Shown piece after piece: positions 7,544-13,952 of a DNA stretch of 21,524 nt (position 1 is its first letter; the number at the start of each line of letters is the position of its first letter). A model generated the notes under the pieces. It saw only the letters and a list, made by a program, of their open reading frames with translations. It ran no database searches and was not told the DNA's origin. A program made the translations under genes and the position numbers. Where the stretch lies: positions 1 through 21,524 of the forward strand of contig JBKPFS010000040.1 in assembly GCA_046728935.1 (NCBI GenBank). Reading direction: 5' to 3'. Origin of the DNA: DATAFO01 sp046728935. GTDB lineage: Bacteria; Actinomycetota; Thermoleophilia; Solirubrobacterales; 70-9.

Positions 7544-7583
7544 CTTCGCCGCCTTGCGCCGGCGGCGCTTGGAGCGGGCGCCG

Positions 7584-8195
7584 CTAGAGGATCCCGATCC
7601 GGTTCGGCGGCCAGTACGTGAAGAAGGCCTGTCCGATGATCCAGTCGCGGGGGACGGGCCCCCAGTAGCGGCTGTCGTCGCTCTGCCCACGGTTGTCGCC
7701 CATCATGAAGTAGTGGTCCGGCGGAATGGTGATCTCTTTCGGCAAATTGCAGCCAGGGACACCGTTGCACGGGAGGATGAAGTCCTCCTCCGCCTCCACG
7801 CCGTTGACGACAGGATGGCCCCCTGAGATCTTCAGCGTGTCCCCCGGGCCGGCCACGATCCGCTTGATGAAGTTGGTGTCGGAGGGATCGGAAGTCGGCT
7901 CGGGACACGCCTTGCCTGCGGTCCGCTTGACGCCACACTCGTTCCCATGATCGGCGCCGGCGGGTGGATGAAAGACCACGATGTCGCCGATCTTCGGGTC
8001 CCGGAAGTGGTAGGTGACCCGATTCACCAGCACCCGCTGACCGGGATCGAGGGTCGGCTCCATCGACGGCGAGGGGATCTGGTAGGGCTTGACGATCAGC
8101 GCCTGGATCCCCAGCGCGAGCGCGACCGCCGTCGCGACGATCACGACCAGCTCGACGACCCAGGCCGCGCCGCTTGTCGGCTTCGGGAACTTCAG
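7584..8195 (-). CDS. lepB: Signal peptidase I
   Basis: This type I signal peptidase removes leader peptides outside the membrane. One hydrophobic segment (VVELVVIVATAVALALGIQALIV in outline) precedes the catalytic Ser in PSPSMEPTL. The general-base Lys is in NFIKRIVAGPGD, and the last conserved box is MGDNRGQSDDSRYWGPV. Four cysteines lie in the outer domain (NEC, KAC, LPC, PGC) and could form disulfides. The in-frame GTG at 8144 would begin inside the membrane helix. The frame is open upstream to a CTG at 8195, reading KFPKPTSGAAWVVEL, which looks like the usual pre-anchor segment. That CTG overlaps the rplS stop as CTGA. I favour 8195, giving 203 residues; the GTG form would be 186. Confidence 0.9.
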   Translation of the reverse strand: MKFPKPTSGAAWVVELVVIVATAVALALGIQALIVKPYQIPSPSMEPTLDPGQRVLVNRVTYHFRDPKIGDIVVFHPPAGADHGNECGVKRTAGKACPEPTSDPSDTNFIKRIVAGPGDTLKISGGHPVVNGVEAEEDFILPCNGVPGCNLPKEITIPPDHYFMMGDNRGQSDDSRYWGPVPRDWIIGQAFFTYWPPNRIGIL

Positions 8196-8767
8196 CTTTC
8201 CTCAGAACCCTTGGCTTCGCCTTCGGATTCCTCGGACTCCTCGCGCTCGGCCTCGGGGCCCCCCGCAGGCGCTTCCTCGCCCTCGGCGCCCTCCGCAGGC
8301 TCCTCCTCGGCCTCGGTCTCCTCCTCCACCGGCGCCACCCCTACCTCCGCCTCGTCCTGCACCAGTCCCTCGGAGTCGACCGGCTCGGCCGCCTCGGTGG
8401 CCAGCACGAGCTCGTCCTCGATGCCCCAGCGCCGCTCGGCGACACGGGCGCGCTTGCCGATTCGGCCTCGCAGGTAGTACAGCTTCGCCCGCCTCACGTC
8501 TCCGCGGGCCACGACCTCGAGCCGCTCGATCTTCGGTGAGTGCACGGGGAACGTCCGCTCCACCCCCACGCCGAACGACTGCTTGCGAACCGTGAACGTC
8601 TCCCGGGCCCCGGACCCGCGGCGGGCGATCACCACACCCTCGAAGACCTGCGTCCGCCGGCGGGTGCCCTCGATCACCTGGAAGTGCACCCGGACCCGGT
8701 CGCCGGGGGAAAAACGCGGCACCTGCTTCAGCTGGCGCCGCTCGATGCTCTCGATGATCGTGCTCAT
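8192..8767 (-). CDS. rplS: 50S ribosomal protein L19 with a long acidic tail
   Basis: The first ~118 residues are standard L19, a large-subunit protein at the 30S-50S interface. They include MSTIIESIERRQLK, FSPGDRVRVHFQVIEG, RTQVFEGVVIARRG, TFTVRKQSFGVGVERTFPVHSP and RAKLYYLRGRIGKRARVAERR. The core is followed by ~73 residues (119-191) that are very rich in Glu, Ala, Gly and Pro, and probably disordered. The start is ATG at 8767, where homology begins; an in-frame GTG eight codons upstream is less likely. The gene follows trmD after a 93-base leader with a terminator-like hairpin, and overlaps lepB by four bases. Confidence 0.95.
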   Translation of the reverse strand: MSTIIESIERRQLKQVPRFSPGDRVRVHFQVIEGTRRRTQVFEGVVIARRGSGARETFTVRKQSFGVGVERTFPVHSPKIERLEVVARGDVRRAKLYYLRGRIGKRARVAERRWGIEDELVLATEAAEPVDSEGLVQDEAEVGVAPVEEETEAEEEPAEGAEGEEAPAGGPEAEREESEESEGEAKGSEES

Positions 8768-8819
8768 GTCAGCGGTTTCGGGCCGGCGCAAGGTTCGCGC
8801 GACCCGCTAAGCGGCCGAT

Positions 8820-8849
8820 AAAACGCGCGTGACCCGGGGGCCCCGCGCG
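8820..8849 (-). terminator. Hairpin plus T4 in the rplS leader
   Basis: On the minus strand CGCGCG (8844-8849) pairs with CGCGCG (8824-8829) around a G/C-rich loop and is followed by TTTT and then AT. It sits between the trmD stop and the rplS start. It could be a terminator or an attenuator that separates L19 expression from the upstream genes. The T run is short and the stem is low-complexity GC, so confidence is limited. Confidence 0.35.
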
Positions 8850-8860
8850 GCTGCGGAATG

Positions 8861-9544
8861 TTACTGATCCCCTCGCTCGCGGCCGCGATTCGCCCGCTCG
8901 CGGCTGCGCGCCAGCCGCCACTCCCGCACCCGGCGGTGATCGCCGGAGAGGAGCACCTCGGGCACCTCCCAGCCCCGGTAGGAGGCCGGACGGGTGTAGT
9001 GCGGGTACTCGGGCCCGCCCTCGAGCGCCTCGGAGAACGACTCCTCCAGCGCGCTCGTCTCGTCGCCGAGCGCCCCGGGGAGCTTGCGGATCAGAGCGTC
9101 GGCGACGACCATCGCCGCCAATTCACCGCCGGAGAGGACGTAGGGCCCGATCGAGACCGCATCCGTCGCGAGGTGCTCGCGAACGCGCTCGTCGACGCCC
9201 TCGTAGCGCCCGCAGAGGAGCGCCAGGTGGGGGGCGGAGGCGAGCTCGTTCGCGAGCCGCTCGTCGAACTGCCGGCCAGAGGGGGCGAGGAGGATCACCC
9301 GCGCGGGCGGCGGGCCATCGCCGTAGGCGGCGCGAAGCGCCGCGTCCACGACGTCGACGCGAAGGACCATCCCCGCGCCCCCGCCGTACGGCGCGTCGTC
9401 CACCTGGCCGCCGGTCAGCGGGGTCGCGTCGCGGTAGTTGAAGAAGCGCAGCTCGTGGCCACCCGCGGTGGCGTTCGCCACGTGGCGCTGGTCCCGAAAC
9501 CAGTCGAACCAGTCGGGAAACAGCGTGAAGAAGTCAATCCTCAA
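8861..9544 (-). CDS. trmD: tRNA (guanine37-N1)-methyltransferase
   Basis: This 227-residue SPOUT enzyme uses SAM to make m1G37 in tRNAs, which prevents frameshifting. It begins MRIDFFTLFPDWFDWF. The substrate/knot motifs are DAPYGGGAGMVLR, LLCGRYEGVDERV, SIGPYVLSGGELAAMVVADA and YPHYTRPASYRGWEVPEVLLSG. Length is slightly short of the usual ~240, with a trimmed basic C-terminus. The start is ATG at 9544, overlapping the khpA 3' end by 11 bases, so the two are likely coupled. The usual rimM gene between khpA and trmD is absent. Confidence 0.96.
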   Translation of the reverse strand: MRIDFFTLFPDWFDWFRDQRHVANATAGGHELRFFNYRDATPLTGGQVDDAPYGGGAGMVLRVDVVDAALRAAYGDGPPPARVILLAPSGRQFDERLANELASAPHLALLCGRYEGVDERVREHLATDAVSIGPYVLSGGELAAMVVADALIRKLPGALGDETSALEESFSEALEGGPEYPHYTRPASYRGWEVPEVLLSGDHRRVREWRLARSRERANRGRERGDQ

Positions 9545-9770
9545 CGATCTCGACCATCACGCGCCCGCTGCCCTCAGCGGTGGCGGCGGCCTTGGCGATC
9601 GTGCGGATCGCGTTCGCGACCCTGCCCTCACGGCCGATGACGCGCCCCAGGTCCTCCTGGGCGACGCGCACCTCCAGCACGAGGTCGCCGTTCTCCTCCA
9701 CCTCCTCGACCCTCACGGCGTCGGGGTCGGAGACGAGCGCCCGGACCAGGAACTCGACCAGGTCGCGCAT
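9534..9770 (-). CDS. khpA: KH-domain RNA-binding protein
   Basis: This is a 78-residue single KH domain of the KhpA/YlqC type, which binds RNA and, in Gram-positive bacteria, partners with KhpB/Jag. The nucleic-acid-gripping GxxG loop is GREG (residues 46-49), in the helix-turn-helix segment LGRVIGREGRVANAIRTIAKA. The start is ATG at 9770, only a few bases after the rpsP stop. The rpsP-khpA-trmD neighbourhood is the usual place for this gene, which supports the call. Confidence 0.93.
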   Translation of the reverse strand: MRDLVEFLVRALVSDPDAVRVEEVEENGDLVLEVRVAQEDLGRVIGREGRVANAIRTIAKAAATAEGSGRVMVEIVED

Positions 9771-9775
9771 TCGCG

Positions 9776-10027
9776 CTAAGTGCCCGTCGCCTCGATGCCC
9801 TTGGCGCGGAGCAGACCGGCGACGGTCCGCGTCGGCTTGGCCCCGTGCTCGAGCCAGTGGCGGGCGCGCTCCTCGTCGATGACGATCAGCGACGGCTCGG
9901 TCTGCGGGTTGTAGTGGCCGATCGTCTCGATCGTCCGTCCGTCCCGCGGCGAGCGCCGGTCGGCGACGACGACGCGCCAGATCGGGTTCTTGTTCGAACC
10001 CACCCGTCTCAATCTGATCCGAACCAT
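9776..10027 (-). CDS. rpsP: 30S ribosomal protein S16
   Basis: This is an 83-residue S16, a small-subunit assembly protein. The N-terminal pattern MVRIRLRRVGSNKNPIWRVVVAD, followed by SPRDGRTIETIGHYNP and ERARHWLEHGAKPTRTVAGLL, is canonical. The start is ATG at 10027. It is first in the rpsP-khpA-trmD set. The 101 bases upstream, before the ffh stop, are almost entirely filled by a long hairpin. Confidence 0.97.
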   Translation of the reverse strand: MVRIRLRRVGSNKNPIWRVVVADRRSPRDGRTIETIGHYNPQTEPSLIVIDEERARHWLEHGAKPTRTVAGLLRAKGIEATGT

Positions 10028-10042
10028 CGGCCGCGAGAGGTT

Positions 10043-10127
10043 AGATGGTTGAGTTCGAATACGCGTGTGCCCGGGGGCGCCGCATGCGGCGTCATCCGCG
10101 GGCGCGGGTATTCGGGCTCAGCCATCT
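10043..10127 (+). ncRNA. Candidate structured RNA: long hairpin between rpsP and ffh
   Basis: Bases 10043-10062 pair without interruption with 10108-10127: 17 Watson-Crick pairs plus three T-G pairs (10049, 10054 and 10055). After a small internal loop, 10066-10073 pair with 10099-10106, including two more T-G pairs. The tip is a 7-bp stem (10076-10082 with 10087-10093), including one G-T pair, closed by CATG. All six non-Watson-Crick pairs are G-U if the plus strand is transcribed; on the minus strand each would be A-C. This bias favours a plus-strand RNA opposite to the rpsP and ffh genes. No clear plus-strand promoter was found. Alternatives are an RNase III processing or terminator hairpin in the minus-strand transcript, or a mobile palindromic repeat. 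Confidence 0.42.
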
Positions 10128-10128
10128 G

Positions 10129-11469
10129 TTAGCGGGGCATCCCCTTGAGCAGCTGCTGGGGATCGGGCATCTTCCCCTGGGCGAGCTGCGCCATCAGCTT
10201 GCGCATCTGCGAGAACTGCTTGGTGAGCTGATTCACGGCCTGCACGGTCGTGCCCGAGCCGCGCGCGATCCGGCGCCTGCGCGAGCCGTCGATCAACGTC
10301 GGGTTCGCGCGCTCGGCCGGCGTCATCGAGAGGATGATCGCCTCCAGGCGGTCGAGCTCGCGGTCGTCCATGTTGACCTGGCGGAGCTGCTTCATCGCCT
10401 TGCCCATGCCCGGCATCAGGCCGAGGACGTTCTGAAGCGGACCCATCCGTCGCACTTGGCGCATCTGCTGGAGGAAGTCCTCGAGCGTGAACTGCTGCTT
10501 TCGGATCTTCCGCTCGAGCTCCTCGGCCTGATCGCGATCGGAGACCTCCTCGGCCTTCTCGATCAGCGACAGGACGTCGCCCATGCCGAGGATCCGGGAG
10601 GCCATCCGCTCCGGGTGGAAGCGCTCCAGCTGCTCGAGCTTCTCGCCCGTCGACGCGTAGAGGATCGGCTTGCCCGTCACCGCCTTGACCGAGAGCGCCG
10701 CGCCGCCGCGCGCATCGCCGTCGAGCTTGGTCAGCAGGACGCCGTCGAAGTCCACCCGCTCGGCGAAGCTCTCGGCGACGTTGACCGCGTCCTGACCGGT
10801 CATCGCGTCGAGCACCAGCAGCACGTCGTGGGGCTTCGTCCGCTTGCGAATCGCAGCCAGCTGGTCCATCAGCTCCTCGTCGATGTGAAGCCGCCCCGCC
10901 GTGTCGACGATCAGCACGTCCTTGGACTGCGAGCGCGCCTGTCCCAGCGCCCAGTCGGCGATGTCGACGGGGTCGCGCTCCGTGCCCTGCTCGTAGACCG
11001 TCGCACCCGCGCGCTGCCCCACGGTCACGAGCTGCTCGACGGCGGCCGGTCGCTGCGTGTCGCACGCCGCCAGCGCCACCGACCGCCCCTCGCCAGCGAG
11101 GTGCTTGGCGAGCTTCGCGCAGGCCGTCGTCTTCCCCGATCCCTGGAGGCCCGCCATCAGGATCACCGTCGTTCCCGAGCTCGCGAGCGCGAGATCGCGG
11201 CTGGCGCCTCCCATCAGCGACGCGAGCTCCTCGTCGATGATCTTGACGACCTGCTGGCCGGGGTTGAGGGAGTCCAGCACCCCTGCGCCGAGACACCGCT
11301 CCTTGAGCTGATCCGTGAACGCCTTCACGACCTTGAAGTTGACGTCCGCCTCGAGCAGGGCGAGGCGGATCTCGCGCATCGCCGAGTCGACGTCGGCCTC
11401 GGTCAGCTTGCCCCGCGAGCGAACGTCCGAAAGCGTCGCCTGCAGCCGGTCTGAGAGTTGATCGAACAC
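10129..11469 (-). CDS. ffh: Signal recognition particle GTPase Ffh
   Basis: This is a 446-residue SRP54 homologue that binds signal sequences and the SRP RNA and delivers ribosomes to FtsY. The N domain (residues 1-95) is followed by the G domain with P-loop GLQGSGKTT (107-115), CDTQRPAAVEQL, DTAGRL (189-194) and TKLDGDARGG (247-256). The Met-rich M domain holds the RNA-binding SRRRRIARGSGTT and ends LLKGMPR. The P-loop is standard, unlike that of FtsY in the same window. The start is GTG at 11469. Confidence 0.97.
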   Translation of the reverse strand: MFDQLSDRLQATLSDVRSRGKLTEADVDSAMREIRLALLEADVNFKVVKAFTDQLKERCLGAGVLDSLNPGQQVVKIIDEELASLMGGASRDLALASSGTTVILMAGLQGSGKTTACAKLAKHLAGEGRSVALAACDTQRPAAVEQLVTVGQRAGATVYEQGTERDPVDIADWALGQARSQSKDVLIVDTAGRLHIDEELMDQLAAIRKRTKPHDVLLVLDAMTGQDAVNVAESFAERVDFDGVLLTKLDGDARGGAALSVKAVTGKPILYASTGEKLEQLERFHPERMASRILGMGDVLSLIEKAEEVSDRDQAEELERKIRKQQFTLEDFLQQMRQVRRMGPLQNVLGLMPGMGKAMKQLRQVNMDDRELDRLEAIILSMTPAERANPTLIDGSRRRRIARGSGTTVQAVNQLTKQFSQMRKLMAQLAQGKMPDPQQLLKGMPR

Positions 11470-11501
11470 CCGCCCAGCTTACGGGGCAGGCGCCGCGGCG
11501 A

Positions 11502-11525
11502 GCCTGGCTACGGACTTAGCCAGGC
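11502..11525 (-). terminator. Terminator-like hairpin containing the stop of the upstream gene
   Basis: GCCTGGCTA (11502-11510) pairs perfectly with TAGCCAGGC (11517-11525) around a six-base loop. The TAG stop of the exported-protein gene (11508-11510) lies inside the stem. There is no T run. It likely ends the two-gene exported-protein transcript before ffh begins at 11469. Confidence 0.5.
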
Positions 11526-12179
11526 GAGCGCGAGGGTGTTCGTGGCGCCCTGGACGACGAGCGTGTTGTTCGCGCTTTGGCGCACGACGGCGTCAACGTA
11601 GTCCCCCTCGTCGAGGCGGACCAGCGTTTGCACCGTCTGGACGGTGGAGCTGCCGCTGACAGCGCGGGCACGGTCGGTGGCGATCGGGGTCACGCCGTTT
11701 TCGCGCAGGGACAGGGTCCGCGTCCCATCGCCGTCGGTCGGCCACTCGACCGCCGCACCGACCTCGTAGACCCCATCGAGGGGGGCGGTGAGACGGGAGC
11801 GCTCCGGGTTCGTGCAGGCCGAATCGGAGATGTGCGCCCGGTCGGGGTCGAACTCCTCGACCACGAAGAGCAGCGCCCGGTCGGTCGAGTCGGGGACCGA
11901 TTGGCCGCCGGCGCAACCCGGCCCGGAGCGCGGGTGGCTAACCCGCGCCGCCGGGGCAGCCCCGCGATCGGCGGGCCCGATCTGGCCAGAGCCGACGTCG
12001 AAGGTATCGATCGTCGCGTCGCGGATGTCCCGGCTGCGGATCGTCCCGTTAACGATGTCGCCCGAGTCCACCTTGTTCCGCCCCTTGAGCGCCAGCGCGC
12101 TCCCGCCGCCGAGGACCAGGAACAGGCACACCGAAGCGACGACGTTCGAGTACGTGAGCTTCTCGCGCAGCCGTCTCAA
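11508..12179 (-). CDS. Exported protein with C1q/TNF-like C-terminal domain (copy B)
   Basis: This 223-residue protein has a short basic N-terminus and a hydrophobic segment (VVASVCLFLVLGGGSALAL, residues 13-31) that can act as a signal anchor. A linker of short repeating units follows (KVDSGDIVNGTIRSRDIRDATIDTFDV). The C-terminal domain from about residue 128 (LTAPLDGVYEVGAAVEW, TRTLSLRENG, DEGDYVDAVVRQSANNTLVV, LALAWLSP) resembles the C1q/TNF/BclA jelly-roll pattern. Cys89 and Cys122 match cysteines in the upstream copy and may form a disulfide. The start is TTG at 12179, overlapping the upstream stop as TTGA. Function is unknown; a surface role is inferred. Confidence 0.82.
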   Translation of the reverse strand: MRRLREKLTYSNVVASVCLFLVLGGGSALALKGRNKVDSGDIVNGTIRSRDIRDATIDTFDVGSGQIGPADRGAAPAARVSHPRSGPGCAGGQSVPDSTDRALLFVVEEFDPDRAHISDSACTNPERSRLTAPLDGVYEVGAAVEWPTDGDGTRTLSLRENGVTPIATDRARAVSGSSTVQTVQTLVRLDEGDYVDAVVRQSANNTLVVQGATNTLALAWLSP

Positions 12180-12850
12180 GGCCCGATCCAGATCATCGTC
12201 AGGTAGTTGTTGTCGGCCCCGCCGGCGAGCTGGAGCGGCGCCCCGCTGGTCTGCTCGACGACGGCTTCGACCCGATCGTCGAAGTGGAGCCGGGCGGTGG
12301 TCGTGATCGTCTGAAGCGTCTCCCCGCTTGGGAGCGCGTCGCGCGTCTCGCTGGCGAGCGTGCTGGCCGCATCGGCGCGCAGCGAGAGCGTGCGCGCGCC
12401 GACGGAGTTCACGGGCCAGTGGACCGCGGCCCCGAGCTCGTAGACGCCGTCACGAGGCGCGAACATGCGGGCGCTCGGCGCGTCGCAGTCCGGGGAGTCC
12501 GGATGAAGGCCATGAGGGTCGAAGTCCTCGGCGGAGAAGCGAAGCGCCTCTCCGACGCCGCTCGAGATCACCTGTGGCGCGCAGCCTTCCTGGGGATCGG
12601 TGATCCGCGCCGCCGGCAGCCGGCGCTGGACACTGGGCACGATCGCCTCGTCGACGACGTCACGACCCCTGACCTCTCCATCGCCGATGTCAACGCCCTT
12701 CACCCGGTTGTCCTTGATGTCTCCGGAGTTCACCCGATCACGACCGGTCAATGCCGCGGCTGTGCCGCCTCCAAGCAGCAGGGCGAGGCACGCCGTCGAG
12801 ACCACGTTCGCGAACGTCAACCTGTCGCCAAGTCGCCGAAGCCGATGCAC
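12176..12850 (-). CDS. Exported protein with C1q/TNF-like C-terminal domain (copy A)
   Basis: This 224-residue paralogue of the gene directly downstream has the same order: a basic start, a hydrophobic anchor (FANVVSTACLALLLGGGTAAAL, residues 13-34), a repeating linker (NSGDIKDNRVKGVDIGDGEVRGRDV), then a jelly-roll-like end (APRDGVYELGAAVHWP, ARTLSLRADA, HFDDRVEAVVEQTSGAPLQL, YLTMIWIGP). Cys90 and Cys122 align with the partner's pair. The start is GTG at 12850, preceded by GGGGAAG. The pair sits between the two SRP GTPase genes with a hairpin on each side. The two copies are clearly diverged, so the duplication is old. Confidence 0.82.
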   Translation of the reverse strand: MHRLRRLGDRLTFANVVSTACLALLLGGGTAAALTGRDRVNSGDIKDNRVKGVDIGDGEVRGRDVVDEAIVPSVQRRLPAARITDPQEGCAPQVISSGVGEALRFSAEDFDPHGLHPDSPDCDAPSARMFAPRDGVYELGAAVHWPVNSVGARTLSLRADAASTLASETRDALPSGETLQTITTTARLHFDDRVEAVVEQTSGAPLQLAGGADNNYLTMIWIGP

Positions 12851-12879
12851 AACTTCCCCGGAACCCCCCGGCCGGGCCA

Positions 12880-12906
12880 GAGTAGCGAACGCCGGCGTCG
12901 CTACTC
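12880..12906 (-). terminator. Terminator-like hairpin after ftsY
   Basis: GAGTAGCGA (12880-12888) pairs perfectly with TCGCTACTC (12898-12906) around a nine-base GC-rich loop that can pair further with itself. It begins about 15 bases after the ftsY stop. There is no T run. It probably separates the ftsY transcript from the exported-protein pair. Confidence 0.45.
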
Positions 12907-12941
12907 GTCCATCACGCGTTGCTATTCGTCTATCAGCGCGC
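12900..12941 (-). repeat. Imperfect tandem duplication of the ftsY 3' end including the stop
   Basis: The first 15 bases of 12900-12920 and 12921-12941 match at 13 positions, in direct orientation. Read on the minus strand, the first unit ends ftsY as ...LIDE-stop. The second, still in frame after the stop, reads ...VMDE-stop. Both differences fall at third codon positions. It looks like a local slippage duplication that kept the frame and gave a second in-frame stop. Confidence 0.6.
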
Positions 12942-13929
12942 GCGCGAACTGCCGCGGGTCGAAGGGTCGCAGGTCCTCGAGCCCCTCCCCAAGCCCGATC
13001 AGCTTCAGCGGGATGCCGAGCTCCCCCGCGATCGCCAGCGCGATGCCGCCCTTGGCGGTGCCGTCGAGCTTGGTGAGTGCCACGCCGGTCACGTCGACCG
13101 CGTCCGAGAAGACCTGTGCCTGCCGGAGCCCGTTCTGCCCCGTGGTCGCATCAATCACGATCAGCGTCTCGTGCGGCGCGCCATCCAGGCGCTTGGTCGC
13201 GACCCGGCTCACCTTCGCCAGCTCCTCCATCAGGTTGCCGTGGGTGTGCAGTCGGCCCGCGGTGTCGGCGATGACGACGTCGGCTCCCCGCGACTCGGCC
13301 GCCTCGATCGCGTCGAAGACGACCGCGCCGGCGTCGCCCCCAGGCGCCCCGCGCACGATCTGGGCCCCGGCACGGTCGGCCCAGGTCTCGAGCTGCTCGA
13401 TCGCGGCCGCGCGATAGGTATCCGCCGCAGCGATGATCACGTTCAGGCCGAAGCGCTCGCGCAGCGTCGCGGCGAGCTTGCCGATGGGCGTCGTCTTGGC
13501 CGTGCCGTTGACGCCGACCACCATCACCACCGCGGGACGCGCCGTCAGGTCCAGTCTCGCCTCACCGACGTCCGCCAGCTCGGCCAGCAGCTCGACGAGC
13601 CGTTCCCTCGCCGCATCCGGGCCGCCGATCTCGCCCGACTCGACCTCGGCCTCGAGTCGGCCGACGACGTCGGCGGTCGCCTTCGCCCCCACGTCCGCGA
13701 GGATGAGCGCCTCCTCGAGCCGCTCGAACGCCTCCGAATCGAGGCGGTCGAACATGCTCGCGGAGAGCTCCGCCGCGAGCGCGCGCCGACTCTTCGCCAG
13801 GCGGCTGCGCAGCCGCTGCCAGGCGCCGCCCGCCTGGGGCTCGTCCTCCGCTCGCTCATCCTCCGCGTCGCGGGGCTCGCCGCCCCCGCCGTCGCCCAGG
13901 TCAACGAGCTGCTCCCACTCAGTCGCCAT
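12922..13929 (-). CDS. ftsY: SRP receptor GTPase FtsY
   Basis: This 335-residue SRP receptor docks Ffh-ribosome complexes at the membrane. An acidic, glycine-rich N-terminal stretch (residues 1-35) precedes the NG domain. G motifs are VGVNGTAKTT (138-147), AADTYRAAAIEQL (168-180), DTAGRLHTHGNLMEEL (222-237), TKLDGTAKGG (286-295) and GLGEGLEDLRPFD. The P-loop has Ala144 where GxGK normally has Gly, then Pro148 where Thr or Ser is common. The codons (GCC, CCC) leave no ambiguity. The start is ATG at 13929; an in-frame GTG at 13938 is the alternative. TACCGT seven bases before the ATG could be a leaderless -10 box. It is divergent from the membrane-protein gene. Confidence 0.96.
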   Translation of the reverse strand: MATEWEQLVDLGDGGGGEPRDAEDERAEDEPQAGGAWQRLRSRLAKSRRALAAELSASMFDRLDSEAFERLEEALILADVGAKATADVVGRLEAEVESGEIGGPDAARERLVELLAELADVGEARLDLTARPAVVMVVGVNGTAKTTPIGKLAATLRERFGLNVIIAAADTYRAAAIEQLETWADRAGAQIVRGAPGGDAGAVVFDAIEAAESRGADVVIADTAGRLHTHGNLMEELAKVSRVATKRLDGAPHETLIVIDATTGQNGLRQAQVFSDAVDVTGVALTKLDGTAKGGIALAIAGELGIPLKLIGLGEGLEDLRPFDPRQFARALIDE

Positions 13930-13952
13930 CGGCGGCACGGTAGCGGGGTAGG

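Noticed and set aside
7544..7690. Longer RNase HII from ATG 7690
   Set aside because: It would overlap lepB by over 100 bases and add a Ser/Arg-rich leader unlike RNase HII; TTG 7543 with a nearby ribosome-binding site fits better.
10054..10060. TTCGAAT resembling a tRNA T-loop
   Set aside because: The flanking five bases on each side do not pair as a T-stem, and no acceptor or anticodon arm is found around it.
10043..10127. The hairpin as the SRP RNA (4.5S)
   Set aside because: Size, shape and closeness to ffh are suggestive, but the conserved tip (GGAA-type loop with the flanking symmetric and asymmetric loops) is absent; the tip here is a CATG-closed GC stem.
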